Assembly: GCA_012274445.1 (NCBI GenBank)
Contig: JAAROD010000014.1
Coordinates: forward strand, 241,001-305,000
DNA length: 64,000 bases
DNA from: Sclerotiophoma versabilis
Lineage: Eukaryota > Ascomycota > Dothideomycetes > Pleosporales > Didymellaceae
Direction: 5' to 3'
Shown: piece after piece, positions 10,433 to 21,400 of the stretch
How positions within the stretch are numbered: position 1 is the first letter of the stretch
Layout of the letters: every line of letters begins with the position of its first letter
Notes under the pieces: generated by a model
Seen by the model: only the letters and a program-made list of their open reading frames with translations
What the model was told of the DNA's origin: nothing
Database searches by the model: none
Program-made: the position numbers and the translations under genes

Positions 10433-10985
10433 ATGGTGTCGTGGTTCTTTCGAGAAATAAGCACAAGCGAGGAGATCATTCCATGCCTCCCCCTGTGGTA
10501 AGCACACACTTATGTCGAGTATGTCTCAAAAGCTGGCACAGAACCAGACTATGAAGGTCAGTATCACCGCTGAGACAGTCTTGAAGAGATTTTTGATTCC
10601 CTTTGCGGCTCCGACATTGACTGCCTAGAAGCCTTCAAAAAATTCAAGGCACTCCTGAAGCTTTTTCCAGATGCGGAGGCCCGTGGCTATCTTGCGCCAA
10701 TTCTCAATCGCTGGCCACTTTGAAGAGGGCCGAGAAACCTACATTACCGGCTTCTTGCGCACCATGTGCAGTAAGTGGGATAGCAATGAAAGCGAAGTGA
10801 TACCCGGTAGGATATCCCTGGCTGACCAACTTAAACATGTCAAGAACCCAGAGATATTGAAGGACTGTGACGATCACTTCACCGTTGACTGGCCTGTAGG
10901 TAAGATCCTCGAGCACAAATCATTAACAGCATCAACGAGCATAAAGGAATATTATCTCAGTTCCTCTACCAGGGGGGATACTTAG
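10433..10985 (+). pseudogene. Possible broken or mis-spliced small gene, unrecognised
   Basis: ATG at 10433 opens an exon to 10497; an 81-bp GT-AG intron (10498-10578, CTGAG branch-like site) joins it to a frame starting at 10579. That frame encodes a charged helical segment (AFKKFKALLKLFPDAEA) and stops at 10721-10723. A second frame, open from 10671 or earlier to 10985, continues with plausible protein (FEEGRETYITGF, DQLKHVKNPEILKDC). The two frames overlap, so either a one-base frameshift or a very short intron with a poor GTGGCT donor is needed to join them. I do not recognise the family. It could be a decaying gene, or chance open frames. Confidence 0.3.
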
Positions 10986-11731
10986 GTCTGACCGATCAGC
11001 TCAAGCGGCATTCCTTCCGTATGTGTACTCGTAAGCATGATGTAGATTTTGATTAGTCTTGGCTTGATGTTGAGACATATGGTAATGTCGAGGCACACCC
11101 TAGGTCAGGGTTTAGCATAGAAAGATCAAGTTTTTTTCATATAATGACCATGTCCGCACGCCTTACTTCCAGGGCCGGAAATAGAAAACAAATGAAGCTT
11201 ACCCATAATGAAGACCACGACGATGCCTGAACGATTATAAGTCAAAGCATCGTGTGTCGTCCTGTCACGCGCAACCAGTAGCTCCATCTTGTCTATCTCA
11301 CTCTGGCCCATAAACATACCTCATCAGCTGAAACACAAAAGCTGGCATGCGACTCAAGGTTCTCTGAGGTTGACACAGTGTGGACGTGAGGTCTCGACGC
11401 CACAGCCTGCACGGGCCGCACCCCGCAATTAGCGCCACTGCGAACAATCGAAGCAGCCGACGAATTTCGATCGCCTTGTGTGCGTTGCCTCACGCTTCAA
11501 TATCCTGTCACTTCCTTGCTAGATCCAGGCCTTCGTTGGCTTAGTTTTGACTCACGGGATCTTTCAAAAAGGCTAGCTGGTCTCCAGGCTCCACTTCGAA
11601 CGTAGTTGCAACTTTCGGGACTTCGAACCTGACCTCGTCAACCCCGCCGCCACAGGAATCGTTCCCGTCGGCAGCCTATATAACACGCGCGAGCGGCCAC
11701 ATTTTCATACTCGAAAAATTGGATCGACGAA
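10986..11731. promoter_or_regulatory. Intergenic region and eIF5B promoter
   Basis: Contains a TATATAA sequence at 11677-11683, about 50 bp before the eIF5B start codon. Its closeness to the ATG means it may lie in the leader rather than act as a TATA box. No gene was seen. Confidence 0.4.
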
Positions 11732-14700
11732 ATGGCGCCAAAGAAGGGCAAGAAGAAGCAGCAGGATGATGACTGGGAGGCTGAGCTCGGTGAGACTGTC
11801 ACCACCGAGAACGATGCGCTTGCACAGGAGGCCAAGGCGGCCGAAGAGGCTGGCGCTGAGGAAGAAGTTGGTGGCGGCCTGATGGCTGCTCTTCAAAGGC
11901 GCGGCAAGAAGAAGAACAAGAAGGGCGCAAACACAGAAGTCGAGGGCGAAGATCCTCCGGCAGCCAACGGCGACGATGCCTTCGCAGACAAGGCACCGCA
12001 GGAGGCCAACTTTGACGATGATGACGATGTCTTTGCCGGCAACTATGGCAAGAAGGAGAAGAAGGGTGGCGCCGCTGCGCCGAAGGAGGAGCCTGCGCCA
12101 GAGACACCGCCAGCTGAGGCGCCGCGCATGAAGACCAAGGCAGAGAAAGAAAAAGAGAAGAAGGAGAAGGAGAAGCAACGAAAGAAGGAGCTGGTACGTT
12201 CATGCGGAAGGAAAAGGCTCTTCTATGCGCATGAGACTAACTGGAATACCACAGGCTGCGAAGAAGAAGGCCACAGGTCCTGCGAAGCCCGAAACAAAGG
12301 CCGCCGAGGCCAAACCCGCTGAAGCCGCTGCATCAACTCCTACTCCCGAGCCTGCTGCTTCCGCTGCTGGCGGCAAGAAGAAGAAGGTGCCTGCCGCTTT
12401 GGCAGCTCTCCAGAAGCAACAAGAGGCGCTGCGAAAGCAACAGGAGGAGCAAGCTCGTCTTGAGGCTGAAGAGAAGGCCCGCGCCGAGGAGGAAGAGAAG
12501 CTCGCTGAAGAGGAGCGCAAGCGTAGGGAGGAGGCAAAGGCGGCTAAGAAGCAGCGTGAGAAGGAGAAGATTGAGCAGCTTAAGAAGGAGGGCAAATACA
12601 TGACCAAGGCGCAAAAGGAGGCCAAGGCCAAGGCTGACTTGCGCTTGAAGCAGATGCTCGAGAGTGGCGCCAAGGTTGCGGCGCTTGAGGGCGAGGCAGA
12701 AGCTCCCAAGAAGCCCAAGTATGACGACCGCAAGAAGAGGAAGCAGCAGCAGGAGCAGAAAGAGCGGGAAGCACGCGAAGCTGCAGAGACTGCGAAGAAG
12801 CTCGAGGAGATGAAGCTGGCTGAAGAGCAAGCTGCGGCTGCTGCTGCAGAGGCTGAGAAGGCCCGCGCCGACGCTGAAGCCAAGAAGGGTGAAGAACCCC
12901 TCGGCGACTGGGAAGCAGAGGCCGATGAGATGGACGATATCAAGGACAGCTGGGACGTGGATACAGACGAGGAAGAGGAGCGAAAGGCAGAGAAAGCAAA
13001 GGCGGCAGCAGCAAAGGCAGAAGCAGCAGCACCTAAGCCAGCAGACAAGACTGTTGCGAAGCCAGCAGGGACAGGTGCCGACTCTGATTCCGATTCTGAG
13101 GAGGACTCCGACGACGATAGCGACGACTCTTCAGAGGACGAGCAAGGGACTGCTCATCAACGGGCTGAAGCCGCCCGCAAGCAAGCCGCCGCTGATCGAC
13201 GAAAGGAAGCACACGAGGCTGCTCTGGCCGAGCGCTCCAAGGACAACTTGCGATCTCCCATCTGCTGTATCCTCGGTCACGTCGATACTGGTAAAACAAA
13301 GCTGCTCGACAAAATTCGTCAAACCAACGTCCAGGAAGGTGAAGCCGGAGGTATCACCCAGCAGATCGGTGCCACCTACTTCCCAGTCGAGGCTTTGGAG
13401 AAAAAGGTCGCCGTCGTCAACAAGGACAACAGCTTCAAGTTCAATGTTCCCGGTCTCTTGGTTATCGACACCCCTGGTCACGAGTCTTTCACCAACCTGC
13501 GATCTCGTGGTTCGTCTTTGTGCAACATTGCTATTCTTGTCATCGATATCATGCACGGTCTTGAGCCTCAGACTATCGAGTCGATGAAGCTGCTCAGGGG
13601 CAGGAAGACACCTTTCATTGTTGCACTCAACAAGATCGATCGTCTCTTCGGCTGGAAAAAGATTGACAACAACGGTTTTGAGGACAGCTTCAACCTCCAG
13701 AAGGCAGCAGTCCAGGCCGAGTTCGAGGAGCGATGGACCTTTGTGCGTACTCAGCTGGCTGAACAGGGTTTCAACTCTGAGCTGCACTTCAAGAACAAGA
13801 GCATATCGAAGTACGTTTCGGTGTGCCCTACCTCGGCGCACACTGGTGAGGGTATCCCCGACATGATCAAGCTCATTGTCAATCTTACCCAGAGCCGTCT
13901 CACCAACAACCTCATGTACCTTTCTGAGGTCGAGTGTACTGTTCTTGAGGTCAAGGTCATCGAAGGTCTCGGTACGACCATCGACGTTATCCTGTCCAAC
14001 GGTGTCCTGCACGAGGGCGACCGGATAGTAGTCTGCGGTAATCCCGAGCCGATTGTGACCAATGTGCGTGCGCTCCTCACACCCGCTGAAATGAAGGAAC
14101 TGCGTGTCAAGTCGCAGTACGTGCACAACAAGGAAGTCAAGGCTGCCATGGGTATCAAGATCGCCGCCGATGGCCTTGATACCGCCATTGCCGGATCTCG
14201 CCTGCTCGTCGTAGGCCCCAATGACGACGAAGAGGACCTCATGGACGAAGTAATGGGCGATCTTGAGCACTTGCTCAGCAACGTATCCAAGAGCGGCCGT
14301 GGTGTGTCTGTCCAAGCCTCGACCCTCGGTTCGCTCGAAGCGCTGCTCGAGTTCCTGCGCGTGTCCAAGATTCCTGTTTCCACCATCTCGATTGGCCCTG
14401 TGTTTAAGAAGGACGTCTTGCGGGCCGGTGTCATGCTGGAGAAAGCCAAGGAGTTTGCAGTCATGCTGTGTTTCGACGTCAAGGTCGACAAAGAGGCGAA
14501 GCAGTACGCCGAGGAAATCGGCGTCAAGATCTTCGAGGCGGACATCATCTACCATCTGTTCGACAAGTTCACAGCGCACATGAAGCAGCTGGAGGAGCAG
14601 CGCAAGGAGGAGAGCAAGATGCTTGCTGTCTTCCCTTGCGTGCTGCGCCCCGTCGCAGTGTTCAACAAGAAGGACCCAATTGTTGTTGGTGTCGACGTTG

Positions 14701-15086
14701 TTGAAGGTAACCTGAAGATGACCACACCCATTTGCGCCATCAAGAAGAACCCCACTACCGGCGTCAAGGAGTTCATTCAGCTGGGCAGAGTGTATGTTTT
14801 ATTTAGTTCCCCATGGTATTCTCCTCGCTAACGCATTTTTAGTACTGGCATCGAGCGCGACCACAAGCAAATCCAGGTCTGCAAAAAGGGCCAACCGTCC
14901 GTGGCGGTCAAGATTGAAGGCTCCAACCAGCCCATGTACGGACGCCACCTGGAAGAAGGCGACACTTTGTACAGCGCCATTACTAGGAAGAGCATCGACA
15001 CGCTGAAGGAGTTTTTCAGGAACGACGTCAGCCAGGAGGAGTGGAAGTTGCTGATTGAGTTGAAGAAGCTGTTCGACATCCAGTGA
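11732..15086 (+). CDS. FUN12: Translation initiation factor eIF5B (universal IF2-type GTPase)
   Basis: Three exons, 11732-12193, 12255-14791 and 14843-15086, with introns of 61 and 51 bp; 1080 residues, in the usual fungal range. eIF5B is the cytosolic GTPase that promotes 60S subunit joining. The first 490 residues are the typical Lys/Glu/Ala-rich, largely disordered or coiled region with KKE/EEK runs and an acidic Ser-Asp stretch. The GTPase domain starts near residue 490: [12 protein letters not shown] (G1), [10 protein letters not shown] (G2), DTPGHESF (G3), NKID (G4). Domains II-IV follow; the third exon carries the end of the last barrel and the C-terminal helix ([20 protein letters not shown]). 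Single-copy housekeeping gene; symbol from yeast. Confidence 0.97.
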
Positions 15087-15104
15087 GCAAGCGGTGATTG
15101 AATA

Positions 15105-15193
15105 GGAGACATAAGTGGGAGACGTAAGTAGGAGACGTGAGCGGAGACGTGAGCGGGATATGTGAGTGGAGACGTGAGCAGGACATGTGAGCA
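15105..15193. repeat. Degenerate 12-13 bp tandem repeat (GGAGACGTGAGC-like)
   Basis: About seven imperfect copies of a GGAGACGTGAGC-like unit follow directly after the eIF5B stop codon, probably inside its 3' UTR. Variants include GGAGACATAAGT and GGACATGTGAGC. Confidence 0.8.
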
Positions 15194-15482
15194 GAAGCCG
15201 TTCGTTGAGCAGCAGCCATGGAATCGATAGATAGAGTGTATGATGAAGCAAGTAACTGCGCATAGGCGTTCAAACAGCATGGACTGGCGTAACAGCGCAC
15301 ATCTCTCCCGTATGCAGCTCAAAAGCTCGCTCTATTAATGTCGTGTCATGTTGAAGTATTATTGTTTACTGTTTATTGTATATTCACTCAATGTTTTTCA
15401 ATCCCCACGATAACTAACCTGAATCAAGCCAAAACCCCTCACAAGTACAAAGTTACAAGATGCGATGAAGAAGATTGGAATC

Positions 15483-15540
15483 GGAGCTTTTCAAAATCGA
15501 AGCTTTTCAAAATCGGAGCTTTTCAAAATCGGAGCTTCTC
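15483..15540. repeat. 16-bp tandem repeat, three full copies plus a partial
   Basis: Units at 15483-15498, 15499-15514 and 15515-15530 read G(G/A)AGCTTTTCAAAATC; a partial fourth starts at 15531. Each unit contains an AGCTTTT core. Confidence 0.9.
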
Positions 15541-15983
15541 GGAGCGCGACTACACTTGGCGTGGTACTAGAACGGACGGACGGACGGACGATAGATGTGG
15601 TAGGTAGACCCCACTTGAGCACGGGAAGTTGGGGAAGATGAGGCTCAAAATTAGGGTTTTGGGTATTCCGAGCTAGTTAGCGATAGGGATAGGGGGGCCG
15701 GTTGGATACGAAGAGCAGGACAGGTGTCGAGTGTGAAGGGGGATTAAGTTGGACGAGATCGAATGCAATGCAGTGCAGTGCACGTTGGGTGTGTTGAAAG
15801 GGGTTGAATGTTGAGTGTCGAGTGTTTTAGAGTTAAGAAGGTTGAACGGAAAATGGCTTTCAAGCTATCACTATGCAACTAGATATCGTATGGGAATAGA
15901 AGTCGCAGTTGATTGTACAAGAGATGCTTCCCCAGGTAAAGTTACACACACATCTCCACCCCCTCGTCTACTAGATTACGCAC

Positions 15984-17653
15984 CTACAACAGCAGCTCGA
16001 GAGGGTTCTCAATGGCCTTCTTGAGCTCCTTCATAAAATCGCCGCCGACGGCGCCGTCGACAACCTTGTGGTCGAAGGAACCGGTGATGACAATCTGGTC
16101 GTCCCACTCGATGCTCGGTGTGCCGTCCTCGGAGATGTCGCCGGGGATGGCAACCTTCTTCGTTGTGCCGATGGCGACAATGCAGGCCTGAGGGGGGTTG
16201 ATGACGGCGGTGAAGCGCTCAACGGCAGCGTTCATGCCCATGTTGGAGATGGTGATGGAGCCGCCCTGGTACTCCTCGGGCTTGAGCTTGCCGTCGCGGG
16301 CGCGCTTGCCGAGATCCTTGATCTGAGAGGAGATGGCCTGGAGGCCGAGGCCGTTGACGTTCTTGACGATGGGGGTCATGAGGCCGACAGGGGTGGAGAC
16401 GGCGACGGAGACGTCGACGACGTTGTGCTGGCGGATGATGACCTTGCCGTCAATCTCGCGCCACGACGAGTTGGCAGCGGGGACCTTGCGGGCGGCGACG
16501 GCGAGGGCCTTGACGAGCAGGTCGTTGACGGACAGCTTGTAGGCGCCTTCGGCGGAGGCGTTGAGGGCCTCGCGAAGCTTGAGCAGCTTGGAGACGGAGA
16601 TGCTCGAGGCGACGAAGTAGTGGGGGTTCTGCTGCATCGACTCGGTCAGGCGCGAGGCAATGACCTTGCGCATGCTCGAGGCCTCGATGTCCTCGTATGT
16701 GGCAGCGGCGGATGCGCCGGCAGCGGGAGCAGCAGCGGGCTTGGCCTTCTCAACATCCTCCTTGGTGATGGCGCCGCCGCGGCCGGTGCCCTTGATGTCC
16801 TTCAGGGCAATGCCCTTCTCGAGGGCGAGCTTCTTGACGGCGGGCGAGTAGGCGGGCTGGCGCTGCAGGGCAGTCTCGAGGCGGGCGCCGGTCGAGTCAG
16901 ACTCCTGGGCGGCGGGGGCGGCGGACTCGTCCTGCTTGGGGGGCGCGGTCTTGGAGCCAGTGTCGGCGGGCTCGCTGGCCTCGGCGGCATTGCCCTCCTT
17001 GGACTGGGCGGGCTTCTTGTCGCCGCCGGCGTCCTCGATGGAGAAGGCCTCAAAGGCGGAGACATCCTCGCCCTCCTCGACCATGACAGCGATGGGCTAG
17101 ACGGGCGTGTTAGCTCCGGTGTTCGGTGCGCGCTTGGCAGAGCTCACTCACGCTGCCGACGGCGACGTCCTTCTCGCCAGCGTCGCGGAGAATCTTGGCA
17201 ATGGTGCCCTCCTCCTGGAACTCAAAGTCCATCTGGGCCTTGTCTGTCTCGATCTCGACGAGGACGTCGCCGGGGGCTATCGAGTCGCCGACCTTCTTCT
17301 GCCACGCGCCAATGTTTCCGGCGGTCATGGTGGGCGACAGGGCGGGCATGCTGACGACGGTGTGCGGGGGGTAGGCTGCGGAGAAATGCGTCAGTGGGCT
17401 GGCGGGCAGCAGGGCGGCATCGGGGGCAGCTCACAGGCATAGTAGCGGGCGAGGGCCGAGAGGGTGGGCGTGCGTCTGGGCGTGTTAGCTGGCAGGCGGA
17501 GCAGCGAGCGCGTGTGGTGGGCGGGGAGCTCTGCCCGGGCTGCTCGACGGTCGCGGGCGAGGGGACGCACCTCTGGAAGGCGCCGCGCAGGGCAATGGAC
17601 CCCCGCGAGCTCAATTGAGCGCCGGCGCGGGACAGGATGGTGGTGGCAGGCAT
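15984..17653 (-). CDS. LAT1: Pyruvate dehydrogenase E2, dihydrolipoamide acetyltransferase (mitochondrial)
   Basis: Four exons on the minus strand: 17653-17571, 17475-17435 (41 bp), 17375-17152 and 17096-15984; 486 residues. E2 transfers the acetyl group from lipoamide to CoA in the mitochondrial matrix. Residues 1-40 are Arg/Ser/Ala-rich without acids, a good transit peptide. The lipoyl domain covers about 48-130, with MPALSPTM and lipoyl Lys87 in the ETDKA motif. An Ala/Pro/Glu-rich linker follows, then the E1/E3-binding domain near 196-234 ([13 protein letters not shown]...[13 protein letters not shown]). The acyltransferase domain has the active site in [11 protein letters not shown] (His about 459, Asp about 463). 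The first three exons are small and easily missed: the frame is kept by phase 2, 1 and 0 junctions. Divergent from the SEC7-type gene. Confidence 0.96.
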
Positions 17654-18223
17654 TGTGTCGGGATGCCGGGGCTGCGCTCAGAATCTGCACCGAGGGCGGA
17701 GGGCGTGGTGGTGGGGGAGAGGACCGGCGGAGAATCAGCAGCGACGGGCGGCGGGCGGCGTGATGGCGGTCTCTGGCACACGGCGGCGCGGGTCGTGGTG
17801 CGGTGCGAGGTGATGGTTGAGAGTCTCAGCCCAACAAAATGTGTTTGGTCGGAGCCGGGCGTTCTCGCTCTGGTGCTGCTTGGCCCGGAGCGGTTAGGCG
17901 GGCGTCGGCGTGTGGCGGCGGGCTGTGGCTTGCCGGGGGCGGTCGCGCAGGGGTCAGCCACACGCGCTGCTCGGGCAAGGGACACTTTGTCATCTCATGC
18001 CGGGCACGAGTCTGCGCAAGACGGCAGAGACACGCATTGGTTGCCGTACGCGACTGCAGCAGCTGGCACGATTGCACGACTGCAAGCCAGCATGAGCGAG
18101 GGGCCACTGTCGGGACCCTGAAGCCAGAAGCAAGAGACGCACCGTGTGGGAGCGCAGGCCGTGAGGGCATCCCAGCCTATCCGGACCGCCGCGCATAGCA
18201 GCACGCAACCACCAGCGACCACC
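17654..18223. promoter_or_regulatory. GC-rich divergent promoter shared by LAT1 and the SEC7-type gene
   Basis: These 570 bp lie between two divergent start codons and are strongly GC-rich. Several long open frames on both strands are a product of the base composition. No TATA box stands out, as is common for housekeeping genes. Confidence 0.5.
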
Positions 18224-18394
18224 ATGGCCGACCACCACGAAGCCCGCCGGGCGGCGCCGGAAGCGAGGGAGGAGCCGCAGGAGGAGACGCCGCAGGACGA
18301 CACGCAGGAGATGCCGCCGGACGACACGCAGGCAGCAGAGAGCGGACGCACTGCAGAGGCAGCGGCAGAGGCAGAGGCAGAGGCAGAGGCAGAG

Positions 18395-18425
<31 letters not shown>

Positions 18426-21400
18426 CAGAGGCAGAGGGAGAGCCAGCGCCAGAGAGAGAGCCAGCGCCAGAGCAGGGCGAGCAGGGCCAGCAGTCCCAGC
18501 AGTCCCAGCAGTCCCAGCAGTCCCAGCAGGGCCAGCAGGGCGAGCATGCGCAGGCAGACGCAGACCCAGAGCCCACACACGCGCCGCCGCCTGCACCGAC
18601 GCTCAACATCCCCAGTGGCCCTGGCCCTGGCCCTGGCCCAGACACACCGCGCTCGTCGGAGCAGATCTTCGACCAGCGCATCCACCCCGACGCCCGCCCG
18701 CGGACAGACTCGCAGTCGACCGCCGCCACCACCGCCACGAGGCCCTCGACCCGCAGCTCCCTCGTCTTCGTCGGCACCGCCCTGGACACCATCGCCGCCT
18801 CCAAGGACGCCCGCAAGAACAAGAAGCTCGGCGATGCCACCAACACCGCCCTGGCCGCCATCAAGCGCGAGGGCGACCCGGCCCGCATCAACCCCGAGCT
18901 GCTGTTCGAGCCGCTGCAGCTGGCCTCCGAGGTGCCCAACGTGCCCGTCTCCATCACCGCCCTGGACTGCATCGGCAAGCTCATCAGCTACTCCTACTTC
19001 TCCGTCCCCTCCGAGTCGCACGGCGAGAACAGCGAGGCAGCGCCCCTGATCGAGCGCGCCATCGACACAATATGCGACTGCTTCCAGGGCGAGGCCACCC
19101 ACCCCGACGTCCAGCTGCAGATTGTCAAGTCGCTGCTCGCCGCCATCCTCAACGACAAGATTGTCGTCCACGGTGCTGGTCTGCTCAAGGCAGTGCGCCT
19201 GACCTACAACATCTTCCTGCTCTCCAAGTCGAGCGCAAACCAGCAGGTCGCCCAGGGTGCCCTGACACAGATGGTCGGCACCGTCTTCGAGAGGGTCAAG
19301 GCGAGGCTGGCCGTCAAGGAGGCACGAGTCAGCCTGTCGCGGGCCTCGCTGAACGTGGAGGATCAGTCAGACGAGAGCTTGGAGCAAGACGAGGAGGAAA
19401 GCACACACGACCTTGGTGGCGCTGACGGAAGAGACCAAGGCGAGCCTGACCCGGACAGCAGCATAGAGGAGCCCAGCGACAAGGCAGTCGACATGCACAC
19501 CGGTCCCAAGATCACCCTCCAGAGCTTCGAGAACAACATGAGCTTCAACGACGACCGGATACACGACAACGCGCCCACACTCGTCACCCGCATAAAAGGG
19601 AAGCCCAGCTCACGGCACGTCTCTGGCGCAGATACATCCACACCACAGCCCGGCTCCGACGAAGAGGAGGAAGACGAAATCTTCGTCAAAGACGCATACC
19701 TCGTCTTCCGCGCCATGTGCCGTCTGAGCACCAAGGGTCTCTCCGTCGATCACGCCCAGGACGTACGGTCCCAAGGCATGCGCTCAAAGCTCCTTTCCCT
19801 GCACATGGTCCACACCATCCTCCACAACAACATCGCCGTCTTTATCTCCCCCTACGCCACCATCAGGAGTGGCAGTGGTGACGAGCCTACAAGCTTTGTG
19901 CAAGCTATCAAGCAGTACCTATGTCTCAGTCTGAGTCGCAACGGAGCCAGCTCGGTCAAGCCTGTTTTCGAGGTTGCTGCTGAGATCTTCTGGCAGATGC
20001 TCAAGTATCTGCGAGTCATGCTGAAAAAGGAAGTAGAGGTCTTCTTGAAGGAAATCTATCTTGCCACTCTAGACAAGCGTGCAGCCCCTGCTTTCCAGAA
20101 GCAGTATGTCCTGACCATCTTCAGACGCCTAGCCGCTGACCCCAGAGCGCTGGTTGAAGTCTACCTGAACTACGACTGCGACCGCACTGCGCTTGATAAC
20201 ATGTACCAGCGTGTGGTTGAGCATTTGTCCAAGATCTCTAGCAATCCCGTCACCATCACACCAATGCAGCAGCAAGCATATCAAGACCACCGAGAGAAGC
20301 AGTCGAAACAAATGGACTGGCAAGCTCGAGGCACTTTACCCCCCTCCCTCACCACCGTGTCAATGAACTCTGCCAACGACGCAGATGGTGCATATCCACA
20401 AGAGTATGCGATGAAGCAGGAGTCTCTCGAGGCGCTCGTGGGCATCCTGCGGTCGCTTGTTGACTGGGCGCAGCAGTCCCTACCCGAAAGCACAAAAGCA
20501 CAGACTCAAGATTCGAGGTTATCATTAGACGACTTGAGGGTCTCAATAGACACGCGAACGCTCGCTGACTCACCAGCCGTAGGCGCCGACTCAGGCACCG
20601 TAACCCCTCTTGCCGAAGACGATTACAGTTCACTGGAGAAGGCGAAGCAACGGAAAACTGCTTTGACAAATGCAGTACGACAGTTCAACTACAAGCCCAA
20701 GAAGGGCCTGAAAGTCCTCATCAAGGATGGTTTCATTACTTCGGAATCGCCCGAGGACATTGCTCGTTTCTTCCTCGACAACGACCGTATAGACAAGGGT
20801 GCACTTGGAGAGTTCCTTGGAGAAGCTGACCCTGAGAACATCGCCATCATGCATGCCTTTGTCGACTTGATGGATTTCACCAAGACTCGATTCGTAGATG
20901 CGCTGCGACGCTTTCTTCAGAGTTTCCGTCTGCCTGGTGAAGCACAGAAGATCGATCGTTTCATGCTGAAGTTCGCCGAGCGATACATGACTGGCAACCC
21001 GAATGCGTTCGCCAACGCTGACACCGCTTACGTCCTGTCCTACTCCGTCATCATGTTGAATGTCGATCAGCACAGCAAGAAGATGAAGGGCCCTCGCATG
21101 ACGCCAGAGGACTTTATCAAGAACAACCGTGGCATCAACGACAACGCAGACTTGCCGGAGGACTATCTCCGTGGTATCTATGATGAGATCGCGCACAATG
21201 AAATCGTGCTCAACACCGAACAAGAAGCTGCAGCAGACAAGGGTTTGGTCGCTCAACAACCTACTGGAGGGCTTGGTCTCGCCAGCATTGGTCAAGCCCT
21301 GACAGGCGGTGCTCGAGACTTGCAGAGAGAAGCCATAGCACAGGCTTCTGAAGCAATGGCCAACAAGACCGAGCAGCTGTATAAGCAGCTCCTTCGAGCC

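Larger units (their letters stand above)
15087..15983. other. Intergenic region between convergent genes, with two short tandem repeats
   Basis: Lies between the 3' ends of eIF5B and the E2 gene. It holds two tandem repeats (listed separately) and a short (GGAC)n run near 15572. No gene was seen. Confidence 0.5.

Noticed and set aside
13131..14579. 482-codon open frame antisense to eIF5B
   Set aside because: It lies wholly inside the GTPase domain coding region; biased codon third positions of the sense gene leave the antisense frame free of stops. No domain is visible in it.
16068..17354. 428-codon open frame antisense to the E2 gene
   Set aside because: Gly/Asp/Leu-rich translation typical of an antisense shadow of a GC-rich gene; it also covers the E2 introns.
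17990..19171. 393-codon open frame antisense to the SEC7-type 5' end
   Set aside because: Its Leu-Trp and Leu-Cys runs are the reverse of the Glu-Ala/Glu-Pro coding repeat.
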